Below, piece after piece: positions 52,794 through 60,952 of a DNA stretch of 64,000 nucleotides. Position 1 is the first letter of the stretch. Each line of letters opens with the position of its first letter. A model generated the notes under the pieces. That model saw only the letters and a program-made list of their open reading frames with translations. It was not told where the DNA came from and ran no database searches. Location: contig JAKPEG010000227.1 in the NCBI GenBank assembly GCA_029552065.1, forward strand, positions 1-64,000. Direction: 5' to 3'. Source of the stretch: Actinomycetes bacterium (GTDB lineage: Bacteria > Actinomycetota > Actinomycetes > Actinomycetales > Dermatophilaceae). Position numbers and translations under genes: made by a program.

Positions 52794-53990
52794 ATGCCGT
52801 CCCTCGCACCTCCCAGCCCCGACCCCGGGTGCGCCTCCAACCACGGTCACGGTCGCACCCGGGCCCTGCGGCCCGCCCGGGCCGGCTTCGTCGCGCTCGC
52901 GGCCGTGCTCGTCACGGCGCTGTCCGCGTGCTCGCTCGGCTCCGTGTCGTCTACCTCGGGGTCGGCCTCGGCGACCGGCACCTCGGGCTCCGGCAGTTCG
53001 AGCGCCACCGCCGCACCGCCCCGGTGCGGTGCGAACACCGAGGTCCTGCTGGCCACCCACGACTCGTTCGTGCTGTCCGACGACCTCGTCAAGGGCTTCA
53101 CGGCCGCGACCGGATGCACCCTCAAGGTGCTCAGCAACGGCGATGCCGGGGCGCTCACGAACAAGCTCGTCCTCACGAAGGCCTCGCCGATCGCCGACGC
53201 CGTCTTCGGCATCGACAACACCTTCGCGGGCCGCGCGCTCGGGGCAGGCATCCTCGGCGACTACACGCCGACGCTGCCGGCCGGGGCCTCGGCGCACGCC
53301 CTCACCGGGGCCGGGGCCGCGGCGCTCACGCCGATCGACTACGGCGACGTGTGCGTCAACGTCGACCTCGCGTGGTTCTCCGCGCACTCGCTCACCGTGC
53401 CGGCGACCCTCGACGACCTGCTCAAGCCCGAATACAAGGGCCTGTTCGTCACTCCGGGCGCCGCGACGTCCAGCCCCGGTCTCGCCTTCCTCCTCGCGAC
53501 GATCGCTGCCAAGGGCGACGGCTGGCCGGACTACTGGACCAAGCTGATGGCCAACGGCGCCAAGATCACGGCTGGCTGGAACGACGCGTACATGGTCGAC
53601 TTCTCCGGGGGGGAGGGCAAGGGCGCCCGTCCGATCGTCCTTTCCTATGCCTCCTCGCCGCCGTTCACGATCCCCAAGGGCGGGACGGCTCCGGCGACCG
53701 CGGCGCTGCTGGGCACCTGCTTCCGGCAGGTGGAGTATGCCGGTGTGCTGGCGGGCGCGAAGAACCCCGAGGGGGCCAAGGCGCTGGTCTCCTACCTGCT
53801 GAGCCGCCCGGTCCAGGAGTCCATCCCCGACGCGATGTACATGTACCCCGTCGACTCCGCGGCGACGCTCCCGGCGGCGTGGGCGAGTTGGGCCAAGGTG
53901 GCCGATCACCCGTTCGTGGTGAGCGCCGAGGACATCGCCGCTCACCGGGAGGCCTGGCTCGCGCAGTGGGCGCAGGTGACCGGCAAGTGA
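52794..53990 (+). CDS. Thiamine ABC transporter substrate-binding lipoprotein
   Basis: The 398-residue protein has a long N-terminal region, a hydrophobic stretch and lipobox ALSAC (Cys46), a Ser/Gly/Thr linker, then a type II periplasmic-binding fold beginning VLLATHDSFVLSDDLVKGF. The sequence matches ThiB/TbpA-like thiamine-binding proteins (FGIDNTFAGRAL, DYGDVCVNVDL). A strong Shine-Dalgarno and the TPP riboswitch precede it. Two transport genes follow. The ATG lies in an octamer (CGTATGCCG). It should capture thiamine at the cell surface. Confidence 0.9.
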   Translation: MPSLAPPSPDPGCASNHGHGRTRALRPARAGFVALAAVLVTALSACSLGSVSSTSGSASATGTSGSGSSSATAAPPRCGANTEVLLATHDSFVLSDDLVKGFTAATGCTLKVLSNGDAGALTNKLVLTKASPIADAVFGIDNTFAGRALGAGILGDYTPTLPAGASAHALTGAGAAALTPIDYGDVCVNVDLAWFSAHSLTVPATLDDLLKPEYKGLFVTPGAATSSPGLAFLLATIAAKGDGWPDYWTKLMANGAKITAGWNDAYMVDFSGGEGKGARPIVLSYASSPPFTIPKGGTAPATAALLGTCFRQVEYAGVLAGAKNPEGAKALVSYLLSRPVQESIPDAMYMYPVDSAATLPAAWASWAKVADHPFVVSAEDIAAHREAWLAQWAQVTGK

Positions 53991-54039
53991 GCACCGGCGT
54001 GCGGCCGTCGCGGGCTCCGGCGCCGGCTCGGCGCCTGCC

Positions 54040-55707
54040 GTGAGGCCTGCACGCCTGGGCAGGGCGGCCGCGACGACGCTCGCGGCCGCCCTGCCGCTGG
54101 CCTTCCTCGCGATCTTCTTCGCGCTCCCGGTGGGCGGGATGCTCGTCCGCGGACTGCTGCCGGACGGACATCTCGATCTGTCCGGCTTCGGCGAGGTCCT
54201 CGGCCGGGCGCGCACCCAGCGGATCGTCGGCTTCACCCTTGGGATGGCCGGGATCGCGACCGTGGTCACCGTCCTGGTCGGGGTGCCGGTCGCGCACGCC
54301 CTCTACCGGCTCGCGCTGCCCGGACGCCGGATCCTGCGAGCGCTCGTCGTCATGCCCTTCGTCCTGCCCACGGTCGTCGTCGGGGTGATGTTCCGCTCGC
54401 TGCTCGCACCGGGTGGCCTGCTCGGCGGGCTGGGGCTGGACGGGAGCTGGCAGGCGATCCTCGCGGCATACGTCTTCTTCAACCTCGCTGTCGTCGTGCG
54501 GACGGTGGGCGGGGCGTGGGAGGGCCTGGACCGGCGGATGGAGGAGGCGGCCGCAGCCCTGGGTGCCGGACCGTGGACGGTCTTCCGCACGGTCACCCTG
54601 CCGGCCCTGCTCCCGGCGATCGTCTCGGCGGCCTCGGTCGTCTTCCTCTTCTGCGCAACCGCGTTCGGGGTGGTGCTCGTCCTCGGCGGCCTGGACTACG
54701 GCACGGTCGAGACCGAGATCTACGTCCTCACCACCTCGATGCTCGACCTGCGCGGGGCGGCCGTGCTCTCGGTGCTCCAGTTCGCCGCGGTGGCCGCAAT
54801 GCTCGTCGTCGCCGACCGCACGCGGGTCCGGCGAGGAGCCGGTATGCCGGGTGGCTCCCGGGCGGCGCGTGGAGCGGTCGCGCCGGGGCGGATCACGGCA
54901 TACGCCACTGGTTCGCTCCTGGTCACCGCAGTCGCGGTCGTCTTCGTCGGGCTGCCGGTCTTCGCCCTCGTCGGCCGCTCCTTCACCCGGTCGGGGGAGT
55001 GGACGTGGGAGAACTACCGGGCGCTCGGAGCGCTCGACGGCCACCACACCGTCGCGGTGACGGTCTGGGAGGCGGTGATCACCTCGTGGCGGATCGCCGT
55101 CGACGCGGCCCTCGTCGCGGTCGTGCTGGGGCTCCTCGTGGCCGTGCTCGTCAGCCGGCCGGCGCACACGCCCGGGCAGGCGCGCCGTCGCCGGCTGCTC
55201 GACGCGCTCGTCATGGTGCCGCTCGGCGTGAGCGCGGTGACCGTCGGTTTCGGCTTCCTCGTCACCCTCGACCGGCCGCCGCTGGACCTGCGCTCCTCAC
55301 CGGTGCTCGTGCCGTTGGCCCAGGCGATGGTCGCCCTGCCGCTCGTCGTGCGCACGCTCACTCCGGTGCTCGGTGCGGTCGACGACCGCCAACGCCAGGC
55401 CGCTGCCACGCTCGGTGCCACCCCGGTGCGGGTCTGGCTCACCGTCGACCTTCCGGTCGTGTGGCGCCCTCTGCTCGCGGCCGTCGGCCTCGCGCTCGCC
55501 GTCTCGCTGGGGGAGTTCGGCGCGACGAGCTTCCTCGTCCGGCCGGACCAGCCCACCCTGCCGGTCGTCGTCTACCGGCTGCTCGGCCGGCCGGGGGCGG
55601 ACACCTTCGGGATGGCGCTCGCGGCGGCCGTCGTCCTCTCGCTCATGACCGTCGTCGTCATGGGTCTCGTCGAGCGACTGCGGGTGAGCTCGGTGGGGGC
55701 CTTCTGA
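54040..55707 (+). CDS. Thiamine ABC transporter permease (ThiP-type, fused two-domain)
   Basis: The 555-residue protein has 12 hydrophobic segments in two halves, each with the inner-membrane permease EAA-type loop (EEAAAALGAGPWTVFRTVTLP near 168-188 and RQAAATLGATPVRVWLTVDLP near 450-470). This is the ThiP layout. The GTG at 54040 is the first in-frame start, 49 bases after the binding-protein stop. It forms the membrane channel; its stop overlaps the ATPase start by one base (TGATG). Confidence 0.9.
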   Translation: MRPARLGRAAATTLAAALPLAFLAIFFALPVGGMLVRGLLPDGHLDLSGFGEVLGRARTQRIVGFTLGMAGIATVVTVLVGVPVAHALYRLALPGRRILRALVVMPFVLPTVVVGVMFRSLLAPGGLLGGLGLDGSWQAILAAYVFFNLAVVVRTVGGAWEGLDRRMEEAAAALGAGPWTVFRTVTLPALLPAIVSAASVVFLFCATAFGVVLVLGGLDYGTVETEIYVLTTSMLDLRGAAVLSVLQFAAVAAMLVVADRTRVRRGAGMPGGSRAARGAVAPGRITAYATGSLLVTAVAVVFVGLPVFALVGRSFTRSGEWTWENYRALGALDGHHTVAVTVWEAVITSWRIAVDAALVAVVLGLLVAVLVSRPAHTPGQARRRRLLDALVMVPLGVSAVTVGFGFLVTLDRPPLDLRSSPVLVPLAQAMVALPLVVRTLTPVLGAVDDRQRQAAATLGATPVRVWLTVDLPVVWRPLLAAVGLALAVSLGEFGATSFLVRPDQPTLPVVVYRLLGRPGADTFGMALAAAVVLSLMTVVVMGLVERLRVSSVGAF

Positions 55708-56843
55708 TGCTGCGAATCGACCGGCTCACCGTGCGCTTCGGGTCGACCACCGCCGTCGACGACGTCTCGGTGGAACTCCCCGAGGGGTCCGTGCTCGCGG
55801 TGCTCGGGCCCTCGGGGTGCGGCAAGTCCACCCTCCTGCGGGCCGTCGCAGGGCTCGAGCGTCCGTCCGCCGGGACCATCTCGCTCGACGGGCGCTCGCT
55901 CGCCGACGTGCCCAGCCATCGCCGCGGCTTCGCGATGATGTTCCAGGACGGCCAGCTCTTCCCCCACCTCGACATCGCCGGAAACGTCGGCTATCCCCTT
56001 GCGCGACAAGGTATCCGAGGAGCTGCGGCACGGGCTGAGGTTGCTCGGCTGCTCGACCTCGTCGGACTCGGCGGCTATGCCGACCGACGGACCGCGACGT
56101 TGAGCGGTGGAGAGAGCCAGCGGGTCGCCCTCGCCCGCGCGCTGGCGGCCGGGCCTCGACTCCTGCTGCTCGACGAGCCGCTGTCCGCGCTCGACCGCTC
56201 GCTGCGCGAACGCCTCGCCGCCGACCTGCGAGACGTGCTCGTGGCGACCGGGACGACCGCCCTGCTCGTCACCCACGACCACGGGGAAGCCTTCGCGGTC
56301 GCCGACCGAACCGCCCTCATGCGGGCGGGACGGGTCGTGCAACAGGGCGTGACCGCCGACGTGTGGCGCCACCCCCTCGACGAGGAGGCGGCCCTCTTCC
56401 TCGGCTTCGAGACGGTTCTGCGGGGCCCGGCTGCCGTGGCGGCGCTCGCGAGCGTCGACCCGGCGACGTTGCCCGCCCGCCCGGGGGATGAGGTGCGCGA
56501 GCTGGCCGTGCGGCCACACGCCCTGCTCGTGGGATCGGTCGGGCCGCTGCGGGGGCAGGTCAGGGCCCTCGTGCCGACCCCCGACGGCACCCGGGTCCTC
56601 GTCGACGTCGAGGGGATCGGGTCGCTCTCCGGCCGCTGCGAGGGTCCCGATCCACAGGTGGGCGAGTCGGTGCGCTCGCGCTTCGACCCCTCCGGTCTGG
56701 CCCCCGTGGGTCTCGGATCCCCGGGTAACTCCCCACTCGAGCAGTTGCCCGACCGCTCAGGCTCGGGTCACTCCGCCCGCGTCGCGAACCCGACGACCCA
56801 GTCCTCGCGCTGCTCGCCGTCGACGAGCAGTCGCCAGGAATAG
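55707..56843 (+). CDS. Thiamine ABC transporter ATP-binding protein (ThiQ-type)
   Basis: The 378-residue ATPase has Walker A GPSGCGKST near 35-43, LSGGESQRV, LLLLDEP, and a C-terminal TOBE-like domain (about 265-335) beyond the usual ThiQ length. The final 40 residues (SPGNSPLEQLPDRSGSGHSARVAN and following) are polar low-complexity sequence. The last 76 bases overlap the convergent DUF6941 gene in antisense, suggesting read-through past an ancestral stop. It closes the riboswitch-controlled operon. Confidence 0.88.
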   Translation: MLRIDRLTVRFGSTTAVDDVSVELPEGSVLAVLGPSGCGKSTLLRAVAGLERPSAGTISLDGRSLADVPSHRRGFAMMFQDGQLFPHLDIAGNVGYPLARQGIRGAAARAEVARLLDLVGLGGYADRRTATLSGGESQRVALARALAAGPRLLLLDEPLSALDRSLRERLAADLRDVLVATGTTALLVTHDHGEAFAVADRTALMRAGRVVQQGVTADVWRHPLDEEAALFLGFETVLRGPAAVAALASVDPATLPARPGDEVRELAVRPHALLVGSVGPLRGQVRALVPTPDGTRVLVDVEGIGSLSGRCEGPDPQVGESVRSRFDPSGLAPVGLGSPGNSPLEQLPDRSGSGHSARVANPTTQSSRCSPSTSSRQE

Positions 56844-57208
56844 CGCCGGGCCGGCGGCAGCGGGAAGGGGGGTATGCCGATCGCCACCGCCGCGTCGACC
56901 GGCGCGCCGGGGGTGAGCCCGGTGGGGCGTCCGACCTCGAGTCGGGCAGCGACGACGACCGGGCGCGGCGTGGTATCGGTGCCCGCACCCTCGGCCGGTG
57001 GGCGGCGCAACACCGGATGCCCGTCCTCGTCGACGAGGTGCAGCTCGATGTGGATGGGCCGCCCGGCGCGGTCCCACGGCACGTCGAACTTGAGGGCGAG
57101 GAACATCGGCATCGGGGCCGCCGGCCGCACCGACCAGCCGCCGCCGTTGATGTAGAGCTTGCCTTCGGCCACGACCGCGTGGTCGCACAGGAGCATGGTC
57201 ACGCGCAC
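56768..57208 (-). CDS. DUF6941 family protein
   Basis: The 146-residue protein begins MRVTMLLCDHAVVAEGKLYINGGGWSV and has VPWDRAGRPIHIELHLVDEDGHPV, a pattern I recognise from the actinobacterial DUF6941 family. It is a beta-rich, probably cytoplasmic protein of unknown function. GTG at 57208 gives the family start; an ATG at 57196 is possible. GACAAT lies six bases upstream as a weak leaderless -10. Its 3' end overlaps thiQ. Confidence 0.75.
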   Translation of the reverse strand: MRVTMLLCDHAVVAEGKLYINGGGWSVRPAAPMPMFLALKFDVPWDRAGRPIHIELHLVDEDGHPVLRRPPAEGAGTDTTPRPVVVAARLEVGRPTGLTPGAPVDAAVAIGIPPFPLPPARRYSWRLLVDGEQREDWVVGFATRAE

Positions 57209-57314
57209 AGAGCCATTGTCTCCCGGGGAGCCGGGAGTGAACGCCGCGGCACCCCATCCCGGGGGTTGAGAAATGGCGACCGGCGCGGCATACCCGACGT
57301 GGGAGGCTTGACCC

Positions 57315-58529
57315 ATGCGTGAGGTGACCCAGAGCCGCAAACTTGCCGACGTCTGCTACGACATCCGCGGCCCGGTGCTCGACGAGGCCAAGCGGCTCGA
57401 GGACGAGGGCCACCGGATCCTCAAACTCAACATCGGCAACCCGGCCCCGTTCGGCTTCGAGGCACCCGACGAGATCCTCGTCGACATGATCGCGACCCTG
57501 CCGCAGGCCCAGGGCTACAGCGACAGCAAGGGCATCGTCTCGGCCCGGCGCGCGGTCACCCAGTACTACCGCCTCAAAGGCGTCGAGGGCGTCGGCATCG
57601 AGGACGTCTACCTGGGCAACGGGGTGAGCGAGCTCATCGTCATGACCATGCAGGCGATGCTCGACAACGGCGACGAGGTGCTCATCCCCGCGCCCGACTA
57701 CCCGCTGTGGACCGCGGCGACGGCGCTCGCCGGGGGCACCCCGGTGCACTACCTCTGCGACGAGACCGCTGGCTGGCAGCCCGACCTCGCCGATCTCGCC
57801 GCCAAGATCACGCCGCGGACCAAGGCGATCGTCGTCATCAACCCGAACAATCCGACCGGCGCGGTCTACTCCACGCAGACCCTCATGTCGATCGTCGAAC
57901 TCGCCCGCGAGCACGGCCTGGTCCTCATGGCCGACGAGATCTACGACAAGATCCTCTACGAGCAGGCCCGGCACATCGCGCTCGCCTCACTTGCCCCCGA
58001 CCTGTTCTGCCTGAGCTTCAACGGCCTGTCCAAGGCCTATCGGGTGGCCGGCTTCCGGTCCGGCTGGATGGCGTTGTCCGGGCCCAAGCACCACGCCCGC
58101 CCCTTCATCGAGGGGCTCAACATCCTGGCCAACATGCGCCTGTGCGCCAACGTCCCGGCCCAGCACGTCATCGCCACCGCTCTCGGCGGCTACCAGTCGA
58201 TCAACGAACTCGTCCTGCCCGGTGGTCGCCTGCTCGCCCAGCGCAACCGGGCCTGGGAGATGCTCAACGAGATCCCCGGGGTGTCCTGCGTGAAGCCCGG
58301 CGGCGCCCTCTACCTGTTCCCGCGGCTCGATCCAGAGGTGCACGAGATCCGCGACGACGAGCGCTTCGCCCTCGACCTCGTGCGCCAGGAGAAGATCCTC
58401 GTCGTGCAGGGGTCGGGCTTCAACTGGCCCCATCACGACCACTTCCGGATCGTCACCCTGCCGATGCTCACCGACCTCGAGGAGGCGGTCGAGCGGATCG
58501 GCAATTTCCTCTCCTCCTACCGGCAGTAG
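57315..58529 (+). CDS. alaA: Alanine-type pyridoxal-phosphate aminotransferase (AlaA)
   Basis: The 404-residue enzyme matches AlaA-type alanine aminotransferases: YDIRGPVLDEAKRLEDEGHRILKLNIGNPAPFGFEAP at the N-terminus, NPNNPTGAVYS, MADEIYDKILY and the PLP lysine in FNGLSKAYRVAGFRSGW near residue 241. It interconverts alanine and pyruvate with glutamate and 2-oxoglutarate. GGGAGG is eight bases before the ATG. A long palindromic terminator follows. Confidence 0.92.
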   Translation: MREVTQSRKLADVCYDIRGPVLDEAKRLEDEGHRILKLNIGNPAPFGFEAPDEILVDMIATLPQAQGYSDSKGIVSARRAVTQYYRLKGVEGVGIEDVYLGNGVSELIVMTMQAMLDNGDEVLIPAPDYPLWTAATALAGGTPVHYLCDETAGWQPDLADLAAKITPRTKAIVVINPNNPTGAVYSTQTLMSIVELAREHGLVLMADEIYDKILYEQARHIALASLAPDLFCLSFNGLSKAYRVAGFRSGWMALSGPKHHARPFIEGLNILANMRLCANVPAQHVIATALGGYQSINELVLPGGRLLAQRNRAWEMLNEIPGVSCVKPGGALYLFPRLDPEVHEIRDDERFALDLVRQEKILVVQGSGFNWPHHDHFRIVTLPMLTDLEEAVERIGNFLSSYRQ

Positions 58530-58543
58530 CGCACCGGCCGGTG

Positions 58544-58587
58544 ACGCGCTGAGGGGGTATGCCGCGCGGCATACCCCCTCAGCGCGT
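58544..58587. terminator. Perfect 44-base palindromic terminator with a head-to-head octamer pair
   Basis: Bases 58544-58587 are a fully self-complementary palindrome (22-bp arms). The centre GTATGCCG-CG-CGGCATAC carries two octamers. It lies 14 bases past the alaA stop, and the DUF4190 gene converges from the other side, so it may terminate both. Confidence 0.85.
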
Positions 58588-58640
58588 GACGAACCGGCGC
58601 ATCCCGTCAGTCGGGCAAGACCCGGTGCCCGCTCCGCGAG

Positions 58641-58732
58641 GGTGCGGACATGGGCCGATGCGAGGGCCGATTGCCGGCCCATCGCCGCAACCTGCGCGCG
58701 GGCAGCGGCCATGTCCGCACCCAGCGCGCAGG
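58641..58732 (-). terminator. Nested inverted repeats downstream of the DUF4190 gene
   Basis: GGTGCGGACATGG (58641-58653) pairs perfectly with 58709-58721, enclosing a GGGCC/GGCCC hairpin (58664-58680). An alternative CCTGCGCGC/GCGCGCAGG pairing (58691-58699 with 58724-58732) overlaps it. The region lies just 3' of the minus-strand gene ending at 58743, so termination is the simplest reading; a small structured RNA is possible. Confidence 0.4.
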
Positions 58733-58742
58733 CAGCAATCGG

Positions 58743-59375
58743 TCAGATCCGGGTGGACGATCCCGCAATGCCGACGAGGGCGATCATGGCGATGACGTAG
58801 AGCACGGCGAGGACGAGCAGGACCGTGCCGACAATGCCGCAGACCATTCCGGCCTGCACCTGGCCGCGGTTGCTGTAGGGCTGGCCGCTCGCGTCGATCT
58901 CCCTGAGCGCGGACCGGCCCATCGACCACGCGAACGGGCCGAGGAGCTGGCAGATGACGATGGACAGGATGCCCAGGACCAGCACCATCGTCCCGCGGGG
59001 GTGTTCCAGCCCGTAGGCGGCACCACCATAGGCGGGGGCCGGGGGATAGCCCGGCGTGCTGCCGTAGCCGGCCGGCTGCTGCGGGTAGCCCTGCTGGGGG
59101 TAACCCTGCTGCGGGTAGCCCTGTTGCGGGTAGCCCTGCTGGGCTGCCGGCGGCGGGTAAGCCTGTTGGGGATAGGAGGGAGCGGCGGCCGGCGGCGCGA
59201 CCGGAGCCGGTGGGACCGGCGGATAGCTCGGCGGCGGGACGGCCGAGGATTCGCCGGGCTGCGCCCCCCAGGGCGAATCCGACGCGGGCGGGATCGGAGT
59301 GGTCGGGTCGGCCGGCGGTGTCGGCGCCGTCGGGTCGGAGCTGCTCGGTCGGTCGGCCGTCGGGTCCATGCTCAT
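58743..59375 (-). CDS. DUF4190 membrane protein with YPQQG repeats
   Basis: The 210-residue protein has a long Pro/Ser/Tyr-rich cytoplasmic N-terminus including four tandem YPQQG units, then two membrane segments (about 130-150 and 176-200) with the DUF4190 sequence GTMVLVLGILSIVICQLLGPFAWSMGRSALREID. The family is common in Actinobacteria and of unknown function. The ATG at 59375 follows TAGGGT by six bases (leaderless). Confidence 0.85.
   Translation of the reverse strand: MSMDPTADRPSSSDPTAPTPPADPTTPIPPASDSPWGAQPGESSAVPPPSYPPVPPAPVAPPAAAPSYPQQAYPPPAAQQGYPQQGYPQQGYPQQGYPQQPAGYGSTPGYPPAPAYGGAAYGLEHPRGTMVLVLGILSIVICQLLGPFAWSMGRSALREIDASGQPYSNRGQVQAGMVCGIVGTVLLVLAVLYVIAMIALVGIAGSSTRI
59081..59140 (-). 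repeat. Four tandem 15-base repeats coding for YPQQG
   Basis: Four 15-base units differ at only a few positions and give the repeat YPQQG in the DUF4190 protein. Copy number could vary in frame. Confidence 0.85.
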
Positions 59376-59381
59376 GCAGCC

Positions 59382-59387
59382 ACCCTA
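59382..59387 (-). promoter_or_regulatory. Leaderless -10 element TAGGGT
   Basis: On the minus strand TAGGGT is followed by six bases and the ATG at 59375. Confidence 0.5.
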
Positions 59388-59421
59388 TGCGCTCGCGCCG
59401 ATCGTGGCAGGCTGAACCCTC

Positions 59422-59976
59422 GTGACCTCCCAGACCCCGCCGCCGGAGCCGTCCGAGCCGCCAGAGCCGTCGCCCACGCCCGCGCCCGCCGACGCGGCAG
59501 ATGCCACGGACACCACGGAGACCCCGGGGCCGCTCGGTCGACGGGCCGTGCGACTCGAGCGGGTCGCCGCCGGACGGTATGCCGTGACCAACCCGCGCGG
59601 GGGCGTCGTCACCCTCGGGCGGGGCGCGGACGCCGACTACACCCCGGTCGAGCTGCTCCTGGCCGCGATCGCCGGCTGCACGGCTGTCGACGTCGACGAG
59701 GTGACCTCGCGCCGGGCCGAGCCGGAGTCCTTCCTCGTCGACTGCGAGGGGATCAAGGTCTCCGACGAACTGGGCAACCACCTGTCCGGCGTCGAGGTCA
59801 CCTTCCGGCTCGTCTTCCCCGACGACGAGGGGGGCCGCGCCGCGACCGCGCTCGTGCCCCGCCTGGTCCGGCTCTCGCACGAGAAGCTCTGCACGGTGAG
59901 CCGCACGGTCATGCTCCCCACGCCGGTCCGCAGCGTGATCGCCGACCCGGCCGCGTCCCAGGCACCGGGCGACTGA
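59422..59976 (+). CDS. OsmC family peroxiredoxin-like protein
   Basis: The 184-residue protein has a Pro/Glu-rich N-terminal extension (residues 1-40) and then an OsmC domain with its two conserved cysteines, in AAIAGCTAVDVDEV and SHEKLCTVSRT, and the family motif YTPVELLLAAIAGC. OsmC/Ohr proteins reduce organic or inorganic peroxides; the exact activity is not determined. GTG start, 46 bases from the divergent DUF4190 gene. Confidence 0.88.
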   Translation: MTSQTPPPEPSEPPEPSPTPAPADAADATDTTETPGPLGRRAVRLERVAAGRYAVTNPRGGVVTLGRGADADYTPVELLLAAIAGCTAVDVDEVTSRRAEPESFLVDCEGIKVSDELGNHLSGVEVTFRLVFPDDEGGRAATALVPRLVRLSHEKLCTVSRTVMLPTPVRSVIADPAASQAPGD

Positions 59977-60082
59977 GCAACCGGCCGCGGGACCTGACCC
60001 CCCCGGGGCCCCGTGACCCGAACCCCGAGCCAGACCGCGAGGTGGCCCCGTGTGGCGCCACCGAACCGGCGGGCGCGCGGCA

Positions 60083-60088
60083 TACAGT
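60083..60088 (+). promoter_or_regulatory. Probable -10 (TACAGT) in a CGGCATAC octamer
   Basis: CGGCATACAGT lies nine bases before the ATG at 60098, so the transcript would have a leader of only a few bases. This is the same string seen at 12491, 32223 and 50735. Confidence 0.4.
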
Positions 60089-60097
60089 GCATGGACG

Positions 60098-60952
60098 ATG
60101 AGCGTCGACGTCCTGCCCGCCAACGTGTCCTCCGCCGTCGCGGCGACGGTGGACAGCTACCTGCAGCGCGTCCGCAGCCATGCCCCCGGGATGGTCGACG
60201 GGGTCTATCTCACGGGCTCGGTCGCGCTCGGCGACGTGCACCCCGGACGCAGTGACGTCGACGTCGTCACCGTGCTGCGCGCGCGCCCCGACGCCGAGGG
60301 ATTGCGCGCCCTCGCCGACCTCCACGAAGGCCTCGCCCTGCCCGACCGCCGCGACCCCGCCTGGGACCGCACGCGAGCCCGGTTCGACGGTTGGTACCTC
60401 ACCTGGGACGACCTCGCCGCCGCACCGGCACCGGGGGTCACCCTCGGGCTGCGCGCCCTCGATCGTCGGCTCTTCCGGGGCCCGGGCTGGGTTCCGCCGG
60501 CGCTGTTGTGGCATGAACTCGCCGAGCACGCGCTGCACGTGGCCGGACCTTCGCTCGAAGGGCGGGTGGCGGTCCCCGGCCCCGAAGCCGTCCGCGCGAG
60601 TTGCCGGCAGACCCTGGACCGACAGTGGGTCCCGTGGTGGCAGCGCACGGCGAAGACGGCCTCGGCCGCCGGGCTCGGAGCGCTCGGCCCGCTCGCGCCC
60701 GCGACCGGCGTGCTCGGCGTCGCGCGGATCCGCTACACCCTCGAGACGGGGCGGGTGACCTCCAAGTGCGGCGGCGGCGAATGGGCGCTGGACACCATGC
60801 ATCCGCGTTGGCGGCGGATCCTCACCGAGGCGCTGCGGGTCCGCCACCGGCCCGACCGGCCCTCCCTTTATCGCTCGCCGTGGCAGCGCCGGCGCGACGC
60901 ACTCGCCTTCGTCGACGCCGTCCTCACCGAGGCGGAGTCCACGGATGACTGA
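60098..60952 (+). CDS. Aminoglycoside-adenylyltransferase-like nucleotidyltransferase
   Basis: The 284-residue protein has the nucleotidyltransferase signature TGSVALGDVHPGRSDVDVVTV (GS-x-GD-x-SDxD) at residues 39-59, with Asp52 and Asp54-type metal ligands, then an ANT-like helical C-terminus (DUF4111). Resistance proteins of the aadA type share this architecture, but so do many chromosomal relatives. The true substrate is unknown. It overlaps the oxidoreductase gene by eight bases (ATG at 60945). Confidence 0.7.
   Translation: MSVDVLPANVSSAVAATVDSYLQRVRSHAPGMVDGVYLTGSVALGDVHPGRSDVDVVTVLRARPDAEGLRALADLHEGLALPDRRDPAWDRTRARFDGWYLTWDDLAAAPAPGVTLGLRALDRRLFRGPGWVPPALLWHELAEHALHVAGPSLEGRVAVPGPEAVRASCRQTLDRQWVPWWQRTAKTASAAGLGALGPLAPATGVLGVARIRYTLETGRVTSKCGGGEWALDTMHPRWRRILTEALRVRHRPDRPSLYRSPWQRRRDALAFVDAVLTEAESTDD

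Noticed and set aside
60098-60952. Calling the nucleotidyltransferase an acquired antibiotic-resistance gene.
   Set aside because: Composition and coupling to the next gene match the chromosome, it contains no mobile-element context, and many housekeeping relatives share the motif.
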